NCBI GenBank assembly: GCA_017880705.1
Contig: JADGRS010000244.1
Location: forward strand, 1-5,421
Length of the DNA: 5,421 nt
Direction of reading: 5' to 3'
Origin: Burkholderiales bacterium
Lineage (GTDB): Bacteria > Pseudomonadota > Gammaproteobacteria > Burkholderiales > Usitatibacteraceae
In this document: piece after piece, positions 1-5,420 of the stretch
Numbering within the stretch: the stretch's first letter is position 1
Layout of the letters: each line of letters opens with the position of its first letter
Notes under the pieces: model-generated
Database searches by the model: none
Seen by the model: only the letters and a program-made list of their open reading frames with translations
Told to the model about the DNA's origin: nothing
Program-made: the position numbers and the translations under genes

Positions 1-1
1 G

Positions 2-1153
2 GCGGAGCTGAAGAGGAAGGAGGCCGAATACCACCGCATGAGCCAGCAGGTGACCGAAGCCAAGCTCTCGGCGTTGCAGGCGCAGGTCGAGCCGCACTTC
101 CTCTACAACACGCTCGCGAGCGTCCAGGCGTTGACGGAAGTCGATCCGCGACAGGCCAACGCGATGACCGGCCACTTGATCCAGTACCTGAGGAACGCGC
201 TGCCGAAGATGCGCGAGTCGGTCTCGACCGTCGGCCAGGAGATCGAGCTGGTGCGCGCCTACCTCAACATCCTGCAGATGCGCATGGGCAAGCGGCTCGC
301 GTTCGAGATCGACGTGCCGCTGGAGCTCATGGAGGCGCCGTTCCCGCCGCTCATGCTGCCCTCGCTCGTCGAGAACGCCATCAAGCACGGCCTCGAGCCG
401 CAGCGCGACGGCGGCAAGGTCACCATTCGCGCGACCGTGGCCGATGGCACGCTGCGCATGAGCGTGCTCGACACGGGGCGCGGCTTCGCCGAGACGCTCG
501 GCGCGGGAGTCGGCCTCGCGAACATTCGCGAAAGGCTCGCGGCGCTCTATGGCGACAAGGGCAAGCTCACGCTGGAGTCACGCGAGCCCCACGGGGTCGA
601 GGCGGCGATCGAGGTTCCGCGCGAAGGCACGCGGGCCGCCACCGCCGGCGCGATTCCCATGGCGCCCGAGCCTGTGCCGCCGGCGGCGCCGAAGACCCCC
701 GCGGCCAAGGCGCTCGCCGCCATGGGTTCCGCGGAGCGCGCGTGGCGCAAGGGGCTTTCGTTCGCCTTCGTCGTGCTCGTGGTGATCGCGGCGGTGATCG
801 CGGGGCTCGCCATGGTCGCCGTGGCCACCGGCCTCATCGACGTGCAGAACGGCCAGGAGAGCATCGGCGGCCCCGCGGGCGCGCTCATCGGCACCGCGGG
901 GATCGCGGCGGGGTTCGCGGTAGTCGTGCTCGCGCTCGCCATCGTGCTTGCCGTGGTCTACGGGCTCGGGTTCCTCTTCGTCGGCCTCGCGATCTTCATT
1001 CCGCTGGTGATCCTCGTGTCGCTCTTCCCGGTGCTCGCGCCCTTCATCCTCCTGGGGCTCGGCATCTGGTGGCTGGTGCGGCGCATCAACGGCAAGGCCG
1101 CGGCCACGCCCGCGCCTACGCCCACGGCCACGCCCGGCGACACCGGGGCATAA
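2..1153 (+). CDS. LytS/AlgZ-type sensor histidine kinase with C-terminal membrane domain (5' partial)
   Basis: Autophosphorylating sensor kinase, presumably phosphorylating the regulator encoded 7 bp downstream. The frame is open from the first complete codon (position 2), so the Met at position 38 is probably internal and the N-terminal sensor part lies outside the window. Numbering from the first visible codon: a charged helical lead-in (1-25), the His_kinase (PF06580) phosphoacceptor motif VEPHFLYNTL with His32, the N box LVENAIKHGLEP near 121-133, and the G boxes DTGRGF (157-162) and GVGLANIRERL (169-179), forming a HATPase_c domain. An Ala/Pro-rich linker (about 210-250) follows, then about four hydrophobic segments (about 252-275, 293-319, 320-342, 343-359) ending in RR, and a Pro/Thr/Ala tail. 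Kinases of this family usually carry their membrane segments before the catalytic core, so helices after it are odd. The kinase call is very secure; the role of the C-terminal domain is unknown. Confidence 0.93.
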   Translation, partial: AELKRKEAEYHRMSQQVTEAKLSALQAQVEPHFLYNTLASVQALTEVDPRQANAMTGHLIQYLRNALPKMRESVSTVGQEIELVRAYLNILQMRMGKRLAFEIDVPLELMEAPFPPLMLPSLVENAIKHGLEPQRDGGKVTIRATVADGTLRMSVLDTGRGFAETLGAGVGLANIRERLAALYGDKGKLTLESREPHGVEAAIEVPREGTRAATAGAIPMAPEPVPPAAPKTPAAKALAAMGSAERAWRKGLSFAFVVLVVIAAVIAGLAMVAVATGLIDVQNGQESIGGPAGALIGTAGIAAGFAVVVLALAIVLAVVYGLGFLFVGLAIFIPLVILVSLFPVLAPFILLGLGIWWLVRRINGKAAATPAPTPTATPGDTGA

Positions 1154-1154
1154 T
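1149..1154 (+). promoter_or_regulatory. Candidate -10 box (CATAAT) for a leaderless regulator transcript
   Basis: CATAAT covers the TAA stop of the kinase gene and sits 6 nt before the ATG at 1161. This is the spacing at which transcription would start at or next to the start codon. No Shine-Dalgarno precedes the ATG. No convincing -35 hexamer is seen about 17 nt upstream (GGCCAC there). The same layout occurs at 1995 and 3561. Because the TAA stop contributes three of the six bases, a chance match is possible. Confidence 0.4.
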
Positions 1155-1160
1155 CGCGCC

Positions 1161-1907
1161 ATGCCTACCGCGATCGTCGCCGAGGACGAGTCGATCCTGC
1201 GCACGCAGCTCGAGGGGAAGCTCGCGAAGCTCTGGCCCGAGCTGGAGATCATCGCCTCCGTCGAGGATGGGGCCGCGGCGCTCGAAGCGCTCGAGGACCG
1301 CGCGCCCGACTTCATGTTCCTCGACATCCAGATGCCCGAGATGACGGGCGTGGAAGTCGCCCGTCACGTCGCCGGCAGGAGCCATGTCGTGTTCGTCACG
1401 GCGTACGACCAATATGCGATCCAGGCCTTCGAGACCGGCGCCGTCGACTACATCCTCAAGCCCGCGACCGACGAGCGCCTCGCGGTCACGATCGAGCGGC
1501 TCAAGGCGAAGCTCGCGTCCCCGCCCGCGGACCTGAACGCGGTCCTCGCGCGCATCACTGAGCAGATCGGCGGGCGCAAGGAGCGGCTGCAGTGGATCAA
1601 GGCGACGCTCGGGCAGAACCTGCGGCTCATTCCCGTCGCCGAAGTGCTCTTCTTCCAGTCCGACGAGAAGTACACGCGCGTCGTCATGGCGGACGGCGAG
1701 GCGCTCATCAAGACGCCGATCCGCGAGCTCCTCGACGGCCTGGATCCCGAGGTGTTCTGGCAGATCCACCGCTCGACGCTGGTGAACGCGGGCGCCATCG
1801 CCGCGGTCACGCGGGACTTTCGCGGCCAGGCGCACGTGAAGATCAAGGGGAAGGACGAATCGCTCGTCGTCTCGCGCATCTACTCCCACCTGTTCAAACA
1901 GATGTGA
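1161..1907 (+). CDS. LytTR-family response regulator (AlgR/LytR type)
   Basis: DNA-binding response regulator, the likely partner of the kinase just upstream. The 248 residues match the usual length of the family. The N-terminal receiver domain (1-about 118) has the acidic pair Glu8/Asp9, phosphoacceptor Asp55 in FLDIQMPEMTG, Thr80 in VFVTAYD, and Lys100 in the YILKP motif, so all phosphorylation residues are present. A linker (about 119-142) leads to a C-terminal LytTR DNA-binding domain (about 143-246) with the typical VLFFQSDEKYTRV, TPIRELLDGL and FWQIHRSTLVN stretches. The ATG at 1161 is the natural start because the receiver beta-1 strand begins at residue 3. It follows the kinase stop by 7 bp, indicating one operon, although a -10-like box in front could add separate leaderless expression. 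A palindromic element begins 1 nt after its stop. The target genes cannot be read from the window. Confidence 0.96.
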   Translation: MPTAIVAEDESILRTQLEGKLAKLWPELEIIASVEDGAAALEALEDRAPDFMFLDIQMPEMTGVEVARHVAGRSHVVFVTAYDQYAIQAFETGAVDYILKPATDERLAVTIERLKAKLASPPADLNAVLARITEQIGGRKERLQWIKATLGQNLRLIPVAEVLFFQSDEKYTRVVMADGEALIKTPIRELLDGLDPEVFWQIHRSTLVNAGAIAAVTRDFRGQAHVKIKGKDESLVVSRIYSHLFKQM

Positions 1908-1908
1908 A

Positions 1909-1990
1909 GAAAATTGGTGTCAGGTACGAATTTCGGATGCATCGGCTCGCCGATGCTCTCCGCCGAAATTCGTACCTGACACCAATTTTC
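1909..1990. repeat. Perfect 28-bp inverted repeat with nested hairpin (MITE/REP-like palindrome)
   Basis: The arms 1909-1936 and 1963-1990 are exactly complementary over 28 bp (outer end GAAAATTGGTGTCAGG, read inward). The 26-nt centre holds a second stem, GCATCGG (1939-1945) with CCGATGC (1950-1956), closed by a CTCG loop. The arms are about 43% G+C, well below the surrounding genes, which suggests an inserted element. From memory, GGTGTCAGGTACG-type sequences recur as dispersed palindromes near IS200/Y1-type (REP-associated) transposases in proteobacteria; I could not check this. No transposase and no clear target-site duplication is visible. It starts 1 nt after the regulator stop codon and the 3' arm ends in TTTTC, so the RNA would form a long 3' hairpin that may stop transcription or protect the mRNA. 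There is no U-run after the stem, so a classical terminator is not certain. Confidence 0.85.
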
Positions 1991-1994
1991 CGCC

Positions 1995-2000
1995 GATAAT
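1995..2000 (+). promoter_or_regulatory. Candidate -10 box (GATAAT) for the carbonic anhydrase gene
   Basis: GATAAT lies in the 16-bp gap between the palindrome and the ATG at 2007, 6 nt before that ATG, and no Shine-Dalgarno is present. A -35-like CTGACA lies at 1976-1981 inside the right arm of the palindrome. Its spacing to GATAAT is only 13 nt (15 to the overlapping TAATAT at 1997), shorter than the usual 17, so the -35 assignment is weak. Because the palindrome would separate this gene from the upstream operon, a promoter here is expected. Confidence 0.5.
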
Positions 2001-2006
2001 ATTTCC

Positions 2007-2525
2007 ATGATCTACCAGCTCGGCGACCGCAGGCCCACCTTCCACGGCGACTACTTCGTCGCCGACAACGCCGCGGTGATCGGCTCGGTGGTGATGGGCG
2101 CCAACGCGAGCGTCTGGTGGAACGTGACGATCCGCGGCGACAACGACGTCATCACGCTCGGCGAGAACGTCAACGTGCAGGACGGCTCCGTCGTGCATAC
2201 CGACAGCGGCGTCCCGGTCGTGCTCGAAAGGAACGTGAGCGTGGGGCACCTGGTGATGCTGCACGGCTGCGCAATCGGCGAGAATTCGCTGATCGGCATC
2301 GGCGCGATCGTGCTCAACAACGCGAGGGTCGGGAAGAACTGCCTCATCGGCGCGGGCGCCATGGTGACCGAGGGCAAGGTGATTCCCGACGGCTCGCTGG
2401 TGCTCGGCGTGAACAAGATCGTGCGCTCGCTCACCCCCGAGGAGATCGCGACCAACACCTGGATCGCCGAGCACTACGTCGAGCGCGCCGCGACGTACCG
2501 CAAGGGTCTCAAGCCGCTGAAATGA
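2007..2525 (+). CDS. Gamma-carbonic anhydrase family protein (CamH/YrdA-like)
   Basis: Cytoplasmic left-handed beta-helix protein of the gamma-class carbonic anhydrase family, which acts as a metal-bound trimer that hydrates CO2 or performs a related, often undetermined, reaction. The 172 residues are typical of the short CamH/YrdA/PaaY type. Imperfect hexapeptide repeats run from about residue 18 to 138 (for example IGSVVMGANASVWWNV and IGIGAIVLNNARVG). The three metal ligands are visible: His64 (VVHTDS), His81 (SVGHLV) and His86 (MLHGC). The conserved Arg43 and Asp45 (IRGDND) and Gln58 (NVQDG) of the active site and trimer contact are also present. A C-terminal helix (about 143-165) packs on the helix in relatives. 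The acidic loop of the archaeal Cam enzyme is missing, so catalytic activity cannot be assumed. It has no Shine-Dalgarno and its stop overlaps the next gene as ATGA. Confidence 0.95.
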   Translation: MIYQLGDRRPTFHGDYFVADNAAVIGSVVMGANASVWWNVTIRGDNDVITLGENVNVQDGSVVHTDSGVPVVLERNVSVGHLVMLHGCAIGENSLIGIGAIVLNNARVGKNCLIGAGAMVTEGKVIPDGSLVLGVNKIVRSLTPEEIATNTWIAEHYVERAATYRKGLKPLK

Positions 2526-3565
2526 CGAGCAGCCGCTATCGCGGCTCCCTCGCGGTCTGGGCGCTGCTCATCGCCTATGCGAGCCTCTACCCGTTCGTGC
2601 CGCTGAGGCTGCCGTCGATGGAGGCGGTGCTCGGATACTTTTCGCGGCCGCGCTATGTGACGGCCTTCGACGTGACCGTCAACGTGCTCGCGTACGCGCC
2701 GCTCGGCACGCTCGCCTGCCTCTACCTTCGCCAGGCCGGAGCGACGGCGCGCGCCATCGTCAAGGCCACCGCGTGCTGCGCGGCGTTCAGTTTCGCGATG
2801 GAATTCCTGCAGCTCTTCGTCGTCGGCCGCGTCGCCTCGATGTACGACACGCTCGCCAATGCCGCAGGCGCGCTGTGGGGCGCGCTGGTCTTCGCCGATC
2901 CGTTCTACTCGCTCGTCACGCGCCCGCTGGGCGAGCGGCGCGAGCAGCTCATCGTGCCCGGCGCATGGGGCGACGCGGGCCTGGCGCTCGTCATGCTGTG
3001 GATGATCGCGCAGCTCAATCCCGCGCTGCCGTTCTTCGGAGCGGGCAACATCTCCGGCGCCGGGGCCGACCCGGGCGACCTCGTCGCGCTGCAATGGGCC
3101 GCGGTCGCGGCGAGCATCTGGGGATTCGGCCTCTTCGTGTCGTCGCTGCTGCGCGGCGAGCACGGCACCTTGCGCACGACGCTGGTGCTCCTGAGCGTCG
3201 CCCTCTGGCTCAAGTTCGTCGCCGCGACCTTCATGCTGCAGCCGCACTTCGCCGAGGAATGGCTGAGCGTGGGACGCGTCCTCGGGTTGATCGCCGGCAT
3301 CGCGATGCTCGTTCCTTCGCGCCGCTTCGGCCGCGCCGTGCGCATCTACCTCGCGTTGATGCTGGTGCTCGCCGGAGCGCTCTTCTCCAAGATCGTCGGC
3401 TCCTACAGCCCGCTCGACGATTTCCTGCGCCTCTTCCGCTGGCCCTACGGGCAGCTCGCGAGCTTCGCGACCCTCACGCGCTTCATTCACGAGGCGTGGC
3501 CGTTCATGGCGCTGGTGTTCCTGATCGCGCTCTTCCTGCGGGTGCGCCGCGAGCCCGTGCCATAA
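2522..3565 (+). CDS. VanZ-family multi-pass membrane protein
   Basis: Inner-membrane protein of 347 residues. The first 125 or so residues form a VanZ-like domain (PF04892): an N-terminal helix (about 9-27) running into YPFVPLRLP, then AFDVTVNVLAYAPLG (Asp50, Asn54), the signature EFLQLFVVGRVASMYDTLAN (Glu94, Gln97, Arg103, Asp109, Asn113), and the Gly-rich end of the fourth helix. A C-terminal extension adds about six more hydrophobic segments (about 151-165, 190-210, 217-238, 250-266, 272-290, 325-340), making the protein about twice the size of a minimal VanZ. The frame stays open upstream, but the ATG at 2522 is chosen because homology to VanZ starts there and the earlier part only overlaps the carbonic anhydrase in another frame. 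The ATGA overlap suggests translational coupling. VanZ itself is linked to low-level teicoplanin resistance, but most family members have no known function, and no resistance role is claimed here. Confidence 0.88.
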   Translation: MTSSRYRGSLAVWALLIAYASLYPFVPLRLPSMEAVLGYFSRPRYVTAFDVTVNVLAYAPLGTLACLYLRQAGATARAIVKATACCAAFSFAMEFLQLFVVGRVASMYDTLANAAGALWGALVFADPFYSLVTRPLGERREQLIVPGAWGDAGLALVMLWMIAQLNPALPFFGAGNISGAGADPGDLVALQWAAVAASIWGFGLFVSSLLRGEHGTLRTTLVLLSVALWLKFVAATFMLQPHFAEEWLSVGRVLGLIAGIAMLVPSRRFGRAVRIYLALMLVLAGALFSKIVGSYSPLDDFLRLFRWPYGQLASFATLTRFIHEAWPFMALVFLIALFLRVRREPVP

Positions 3566-3566
3566 T
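3561..3566 (+). promoter_or_regulatory. Candidate -10 box (CATAAT) for the ferredoxin-hydrolase pair
   Basis: CATAAT overlaps the TAA stop of the VanZ gene (3563-3565) and lies 8 nt before the ATG at 3575. The flanking bases (CATAATCGCG, then a few C/G) repeat those before the regulator gene at 1149-1158. There is no Shine-Dalgarno before this ATG, which fits a leaderless transcript. No good -35 is seen at 17 nt. As at 1149, half the box comes from a stop codon, so chance is a real alternative. Confidence 0.4.
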
Positions 3567-3574
3567 CGCGGCCG

Positions 3575-3883
3575 ATGAGCTACTACAAGCACCACGTTTT
3601 CTTCTGCCTGAACAAGCGCGATGCGCCCGAGGCGTGCTGCGCCTGCCACGACGCCGAGGGCATGCGCGAATACGCCAAGAAGCGCGTGAAGGAGCTGAAG
3701 CTTAGCGGCCCGGGCCAGGTGCGGATCAACGCCTCGGGCTGCCTCGACCGCTGCGAGGAAGGCCCCGTCATCGTGGTCTATCCCGAGGAGGTCTGGTACA
3801 CGTACGTCGACAAGTCGGACATCGACGAGATCATCGACGAGCACCTCGTGAAGGGCCGCGTCGTCGAGCGCCTGAGGATCTAG
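3575..3883 (+). CDS. (2Fe-2S) ferredoxin, thioredoxin-like fold
   Basis: Small cytoplasmic electron carrier of 102 residues in the thioredoxin-like [2Fe-2S] ferredoxin family (related to Shethna-type ferredoxins and the NuoE C-terminal fold). Cluster-ligand candidates are Cys11 (VFFCLNKRD), Cys22 or Cys24 (ACCACHD), and the pair Cys56/Cys60 in SGCLDRCEEGP, the C-x3-C signature of the family. The following VIVVYPEEVWYTYV and the acidic helix DIDEIIDEHL are also characteristic. Residues 20-24 hold three cysteines (21, 22, 24), more than needed, so which one binds the cluster is open. The redox partner is not visible. The stop codon TAG directly abuts the ATG of the hydrolase gene, so the two are almost certainly co-transcribed. 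The ATG at 3575 is preferred because the first beta strand (YYKHHVFFC) begins right after it. Confidence 0.93.
   Translation: MSYYKHHVFFCLNKRDAPEACCACHDAEGMREYAKKRVKELKLSGPGQVRINASGCLDRCEEGPVIVVYPEEVWYTYVDKSDIDEIIDEHLVKGRVVERLRI
3874..3878 (+). promoter_or_regulatory. Shine-Dalgarno (GAGGA) of the hydrolase gene
   Basis: GAGGA lies inside the last codons of the ferredoxin gene, 5 nt before the ATG at 3884. It supports that start and contrasts with the regulator, carbonic anhydrase and ferredoxin genes, which have no such site. Confidence 0.6.
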
Positions 3884-4537
3884 ATGCCCGCCGCGACCGG
3901 GCGCGTGCTGCTCGAGGGCGCGTCGGGGAAGATCGAGGTCGTATCTTCGCTTCCCGAGGCTCCGCGCTCGATCGCCGTGATCGCGCATCCCCATCCGCTC
4001 TTCGGCGGGACCATGGACAACAAGGTCGTGACGACGCTCGCCCGCGCATTCTTCGAGGGAGGTGCGGCGACGTTTCGCTTCAACTTTCGCGGCGTGGGCG
4101 CGTCCGGCGGCGCCCATGACGAGGGCCGCGGCGAGACCGACGACATGCTGCGCGTGATCGCGCACGCCCGGGAATTCGCAGGCGCGCTGCCGTTGCAGCT
4201 CGCGGGCTTCTCATTCGGCGGCGCGGTGGCGACCCGCGCGAGCGCCACCGCGGATTTCGCGCAGCTCGTTCTGGTGGCGCCCGGCTTTCGCCGCATCACG
4301 GGACACGGCATGGGAGAGGCGCCCGATCCCGCCGATCCGAACCTCGGCGCGCCGGGGCGCCATGGCCCGTCGAACACCGTGATCGTCCACGGCGATCTCG
4401 ACGAGACGGTGCCGCTGGCGGATTCGATCGCATGGGCCACGCCGCGCGAGGTGCCGGTGATCGTGATTCCCGGCGGCGAGCATTTCTTCCACAGGAAGCT
4501 GCACGTGCTGCGCGAGATCGTCGCGCGCTGGGTCTAG
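3884..4537 (+). CDS. Alpha/beta hydrolase, COG2945-type
   Basis: Predicted cytoplasmic serine hydrolase of 217 residues with no signal peptide, matching the short COG2945-type family. Its hallmark HPHPLFGGTMDNKVV (residues 35-49) supplies the oxyanion region, followed by FNFRGVGASGG (66-76) and GRGETDD (81-87). The nucleophile is Ser110 in GFSFGG. Asp173 in HGDLDETVP and His200 in GGEHFFHRKL complete a plausible catalytic triad. There is no cap domain. The substrate is unknown; relatives are generally annotated as putative esterases. Its ATG follows the ferredoxin stop with no gap and has a GAGGA Shine-Dalgarno, so it is the second gene of that unit. Its TAG stop shares CTAG with the stop of the convergent membrane-protein gene. 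The segment 4473-4531, covering residues from about 197 to the end, recurs as an exact inverted copy at the window end. Confidence 0.92.
   Translation: MPAATGRVLLEGASGKIEVVSSLPEAPRSIAVIAHPHPLFGGTMDNKVVTTLARAFFEGGAATFRFNFRGVGASGGAHDEGRGETDDMLRVIAHAREFAGALPLQLAGFSFGGAVATRASATADFAQLVLVAPGFRRITGHGMGEAPDPADPNLGAPGRHGPSNTVIVHGDLDETVPLADSIAWATPREVPVIVIPGGEHFFHRKLHVLREIVARWV
4473..4531 (+). repeat. 59-bp inverted repeat, copy A (native, in hydrolase 3' end)
   Basis: This segment encodes the end of the hydrolase, including the catalytic-His motif GEHFFHRK, in a frame that matches the family, so this copy is the original. It is identical, base for base, to the reverse complement of 5363-5421. Identity stops at 4532 (G here, T in the other copy). 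Confidence 0.95.
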
Positions 4538-5214
4538 GCGTCGCTTTCGAACCGGCGCAGCTTCTCAATGTATTCCCGCGCGGCCGCGATGTCGCGGCCC
4601 GCGATCGAATCCGCGATATGCCGCACGATCGATGACCGGGACAGCCGCTCGCCGTAGCGGCGCGAGAGCCACATCGCGAGCGGGATGAACGCGACGCCGC
4701 CCGCGATATTCCACGCGGCAAACGCCCTGAACTGCGGCGACGCATAGAGGTTCGCGCCGAAGACGCTCGCGAAAACCACCACCGCAAACGGGATCCACCA
4801 CACAATCTGGCCCGTGAGGAATGCGCGATTGAACGAGCGGATGCGCGCGATGCGAAGCGCCTCGACCTCGGCCTGCAGCTCCACGAGCGGCCGGCCGTAG
4901 TCCAGGCCGCGAAGCGCCTGCTGCTGGCGCAGCCCCGCTACACCCATCGCGATCACCCACACGTCGATGACGAGAGCCGTCGCGAAGAGCGCGGGCTGGC
5001 TCGCGTGCGTGCCCATGAACAGACCCAGCAGCGCCATCGTGGCGATCCAGACGGCCATATTGAACTTGCCGAAAGGTCCCAGCCTGCGTACGCGCTCGCG
5101 CTGCCTTTCGATCCAGTCGTCGCGAAGCAGGTGCGCGCTCAACCGCAGCTGCTCGTCGAGGCGCCGGGCGCGGTCGGACCATTCGTCGCGAAGCTCTTCG
5201 AGGGTGATGCTCAT
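4534..5214 (-). CDS. Four-helix membrane protein, putative sigma-factor partner
   Basis: A 226-residue inner-membrane protein I cannot assign to a named family. It begins with a charged, probably helical cytoplasmic segment (1-50, MSITLEELRDEW and a run rich in Arg, Glu and Leu), then hydrophobic segments at about 51-68 and 74-94. A second charged helical stretch (about 97-130, with LQAEVEALRIARI) is followed by two more membrane segments (about 132-153 and 164-184) and a charged C-terminal tail (185-226). An even number of helices and Arg-rich ends put both termini in the cytoplasm. The gene overlaps the upstream sigma-factor gene as ATGA and has a strong Shine-Dalgarno, so it is co-expressed with it. 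Small membrane proteins in this position are often anti-sigma or sensory partners. That role is inference here: no zinc-binding anti-sigma motif (HxxxCxxC) is present. Confidence 0.8.
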   Translation of the reverse strand: MSITLEELRDEWSDRARRLDEQLRLSAHLLRDDWIERQRERVRRLGPFGKFNMAVWIATMALLGLFMGTHASQPALFATALVIDVWVIAMGVAGLRQQQALRGLDYGRPLVELQAEVEALRIARIRSFNRAFLTGQIVWWIPFAVVVFASVFGANLYASPQFRAFAAWNIAGGVAFIPLAMWLSRRYGERLSRSSIVRHIADSIAGRDIAAAREYIEKLRRFESDA

Positions 5215-5420
5215 GGCGTGACCTCCATTGGATTTTCGAGGCGCGCGAATCCGCGTTGCAGCTCGTTCTTCACGCGGTTCACGCGGGTGGTGACGTTGCC
5301 GGGCGAGATGCCGACGATCTCGGCGATCTCTTCCGATGTATATCCGTCGAGGTAGAGCAGGACCAGCGCGCGACGATCTCGCGCAGCACGTGCAGCTTCC
5401 TGTGGAAGAAATGCTCGCCG
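5211..5420 (-). CDS. RNA polymerase sigma factor, C-terminal region 4 (partial; far end chimeric)
   Basis: Read on the minus strand, the last 52 residues before the stop (TGA, 5213-5211) begin ALVLLYLDGYTSEEIAEIVG and continue with a recognition helix ISPGNVTTRVNRVKNEL. This is the sigma region 4.2 helix-turn-helix that contacts the -35 promoter element, as in ECF-type (SigE-like) factors. The 17 residues before it (RRAFLPQEAARAARDRR) are not sigma-like. They come from the 59-bp inverted copy of the hydrolase end, read in a different frame. The genuine sigma sequence therefore probably runs only from about 5370 down to 5211, and the rest of the gene is missing from the window. The stop overlaps the start of the membrane-protein gene as ATGA. 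The subfamily cannot be settled from region 4 alone. Confidence 0.85.
   Translation of the reverse strand, partial: RRAFLPQEAARAARDRRALVLLYLDGYTSEEIAEIVGISPGNVTTRVNRVKNELQRGFARLENPMEVTP
5222..5226 (-). promoter_or_regulatory. Shine-Dalgarno (GGAGG) of the membrane-protein gene
   Basis: On the minus strand GGAGG stands 7 nt before the ATG at 5214, inside the end of the sigma-factor gene. It fixes the start of the membrane protein at MSITLEEL. Confidence 0.75.

Noticed and set aside
578..1327. Minus-strand open frame opposite the kinase C-terminus and regulator start
   Set aside because: Highly charged Arg/Glu/His/Asp composition, no recognisable domain, and it is antisense to the kinase and regulator.
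1900..2000. Target-site duplication flanking the palindrome
   Set aside because: The bases just outside the arms (TGAA on the left, CGCC on the right) do not match, so no duplication can be claimed.
2117..2521. Upstream extension of the VanZ reading frame
   Set aside because: The extension is Arg-rich out-of-frame translation of the carbonic anhydrase gene. VanZ similarity begins at the ATG at 2522.
2591..2599. CCGTTCGTG, similar to an AlgR-type binding core
   Set aside because: It lies inside VanZ coding sequence as ordinary codons, is a single short match, and has no paired site nearby.
2474..4165. Long minus-strand open frame (563 codons) across the VanZ, ferredoxin and hydrolase genes
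   Set aside because: The product is a low-complexity Arg/Glu/His/Ala mixture with no domain, lying opposite three well-supported genes. It is the antisense frame expected in GC-rich coding DNA.
5005..5355. Plus-strand open frame at the right end
   Set aside because: It lies opposite the membrane protein and the sigma region 4.2 helix-turn-helix, which are clearly coding on the minus strand; its own product shows no domain.
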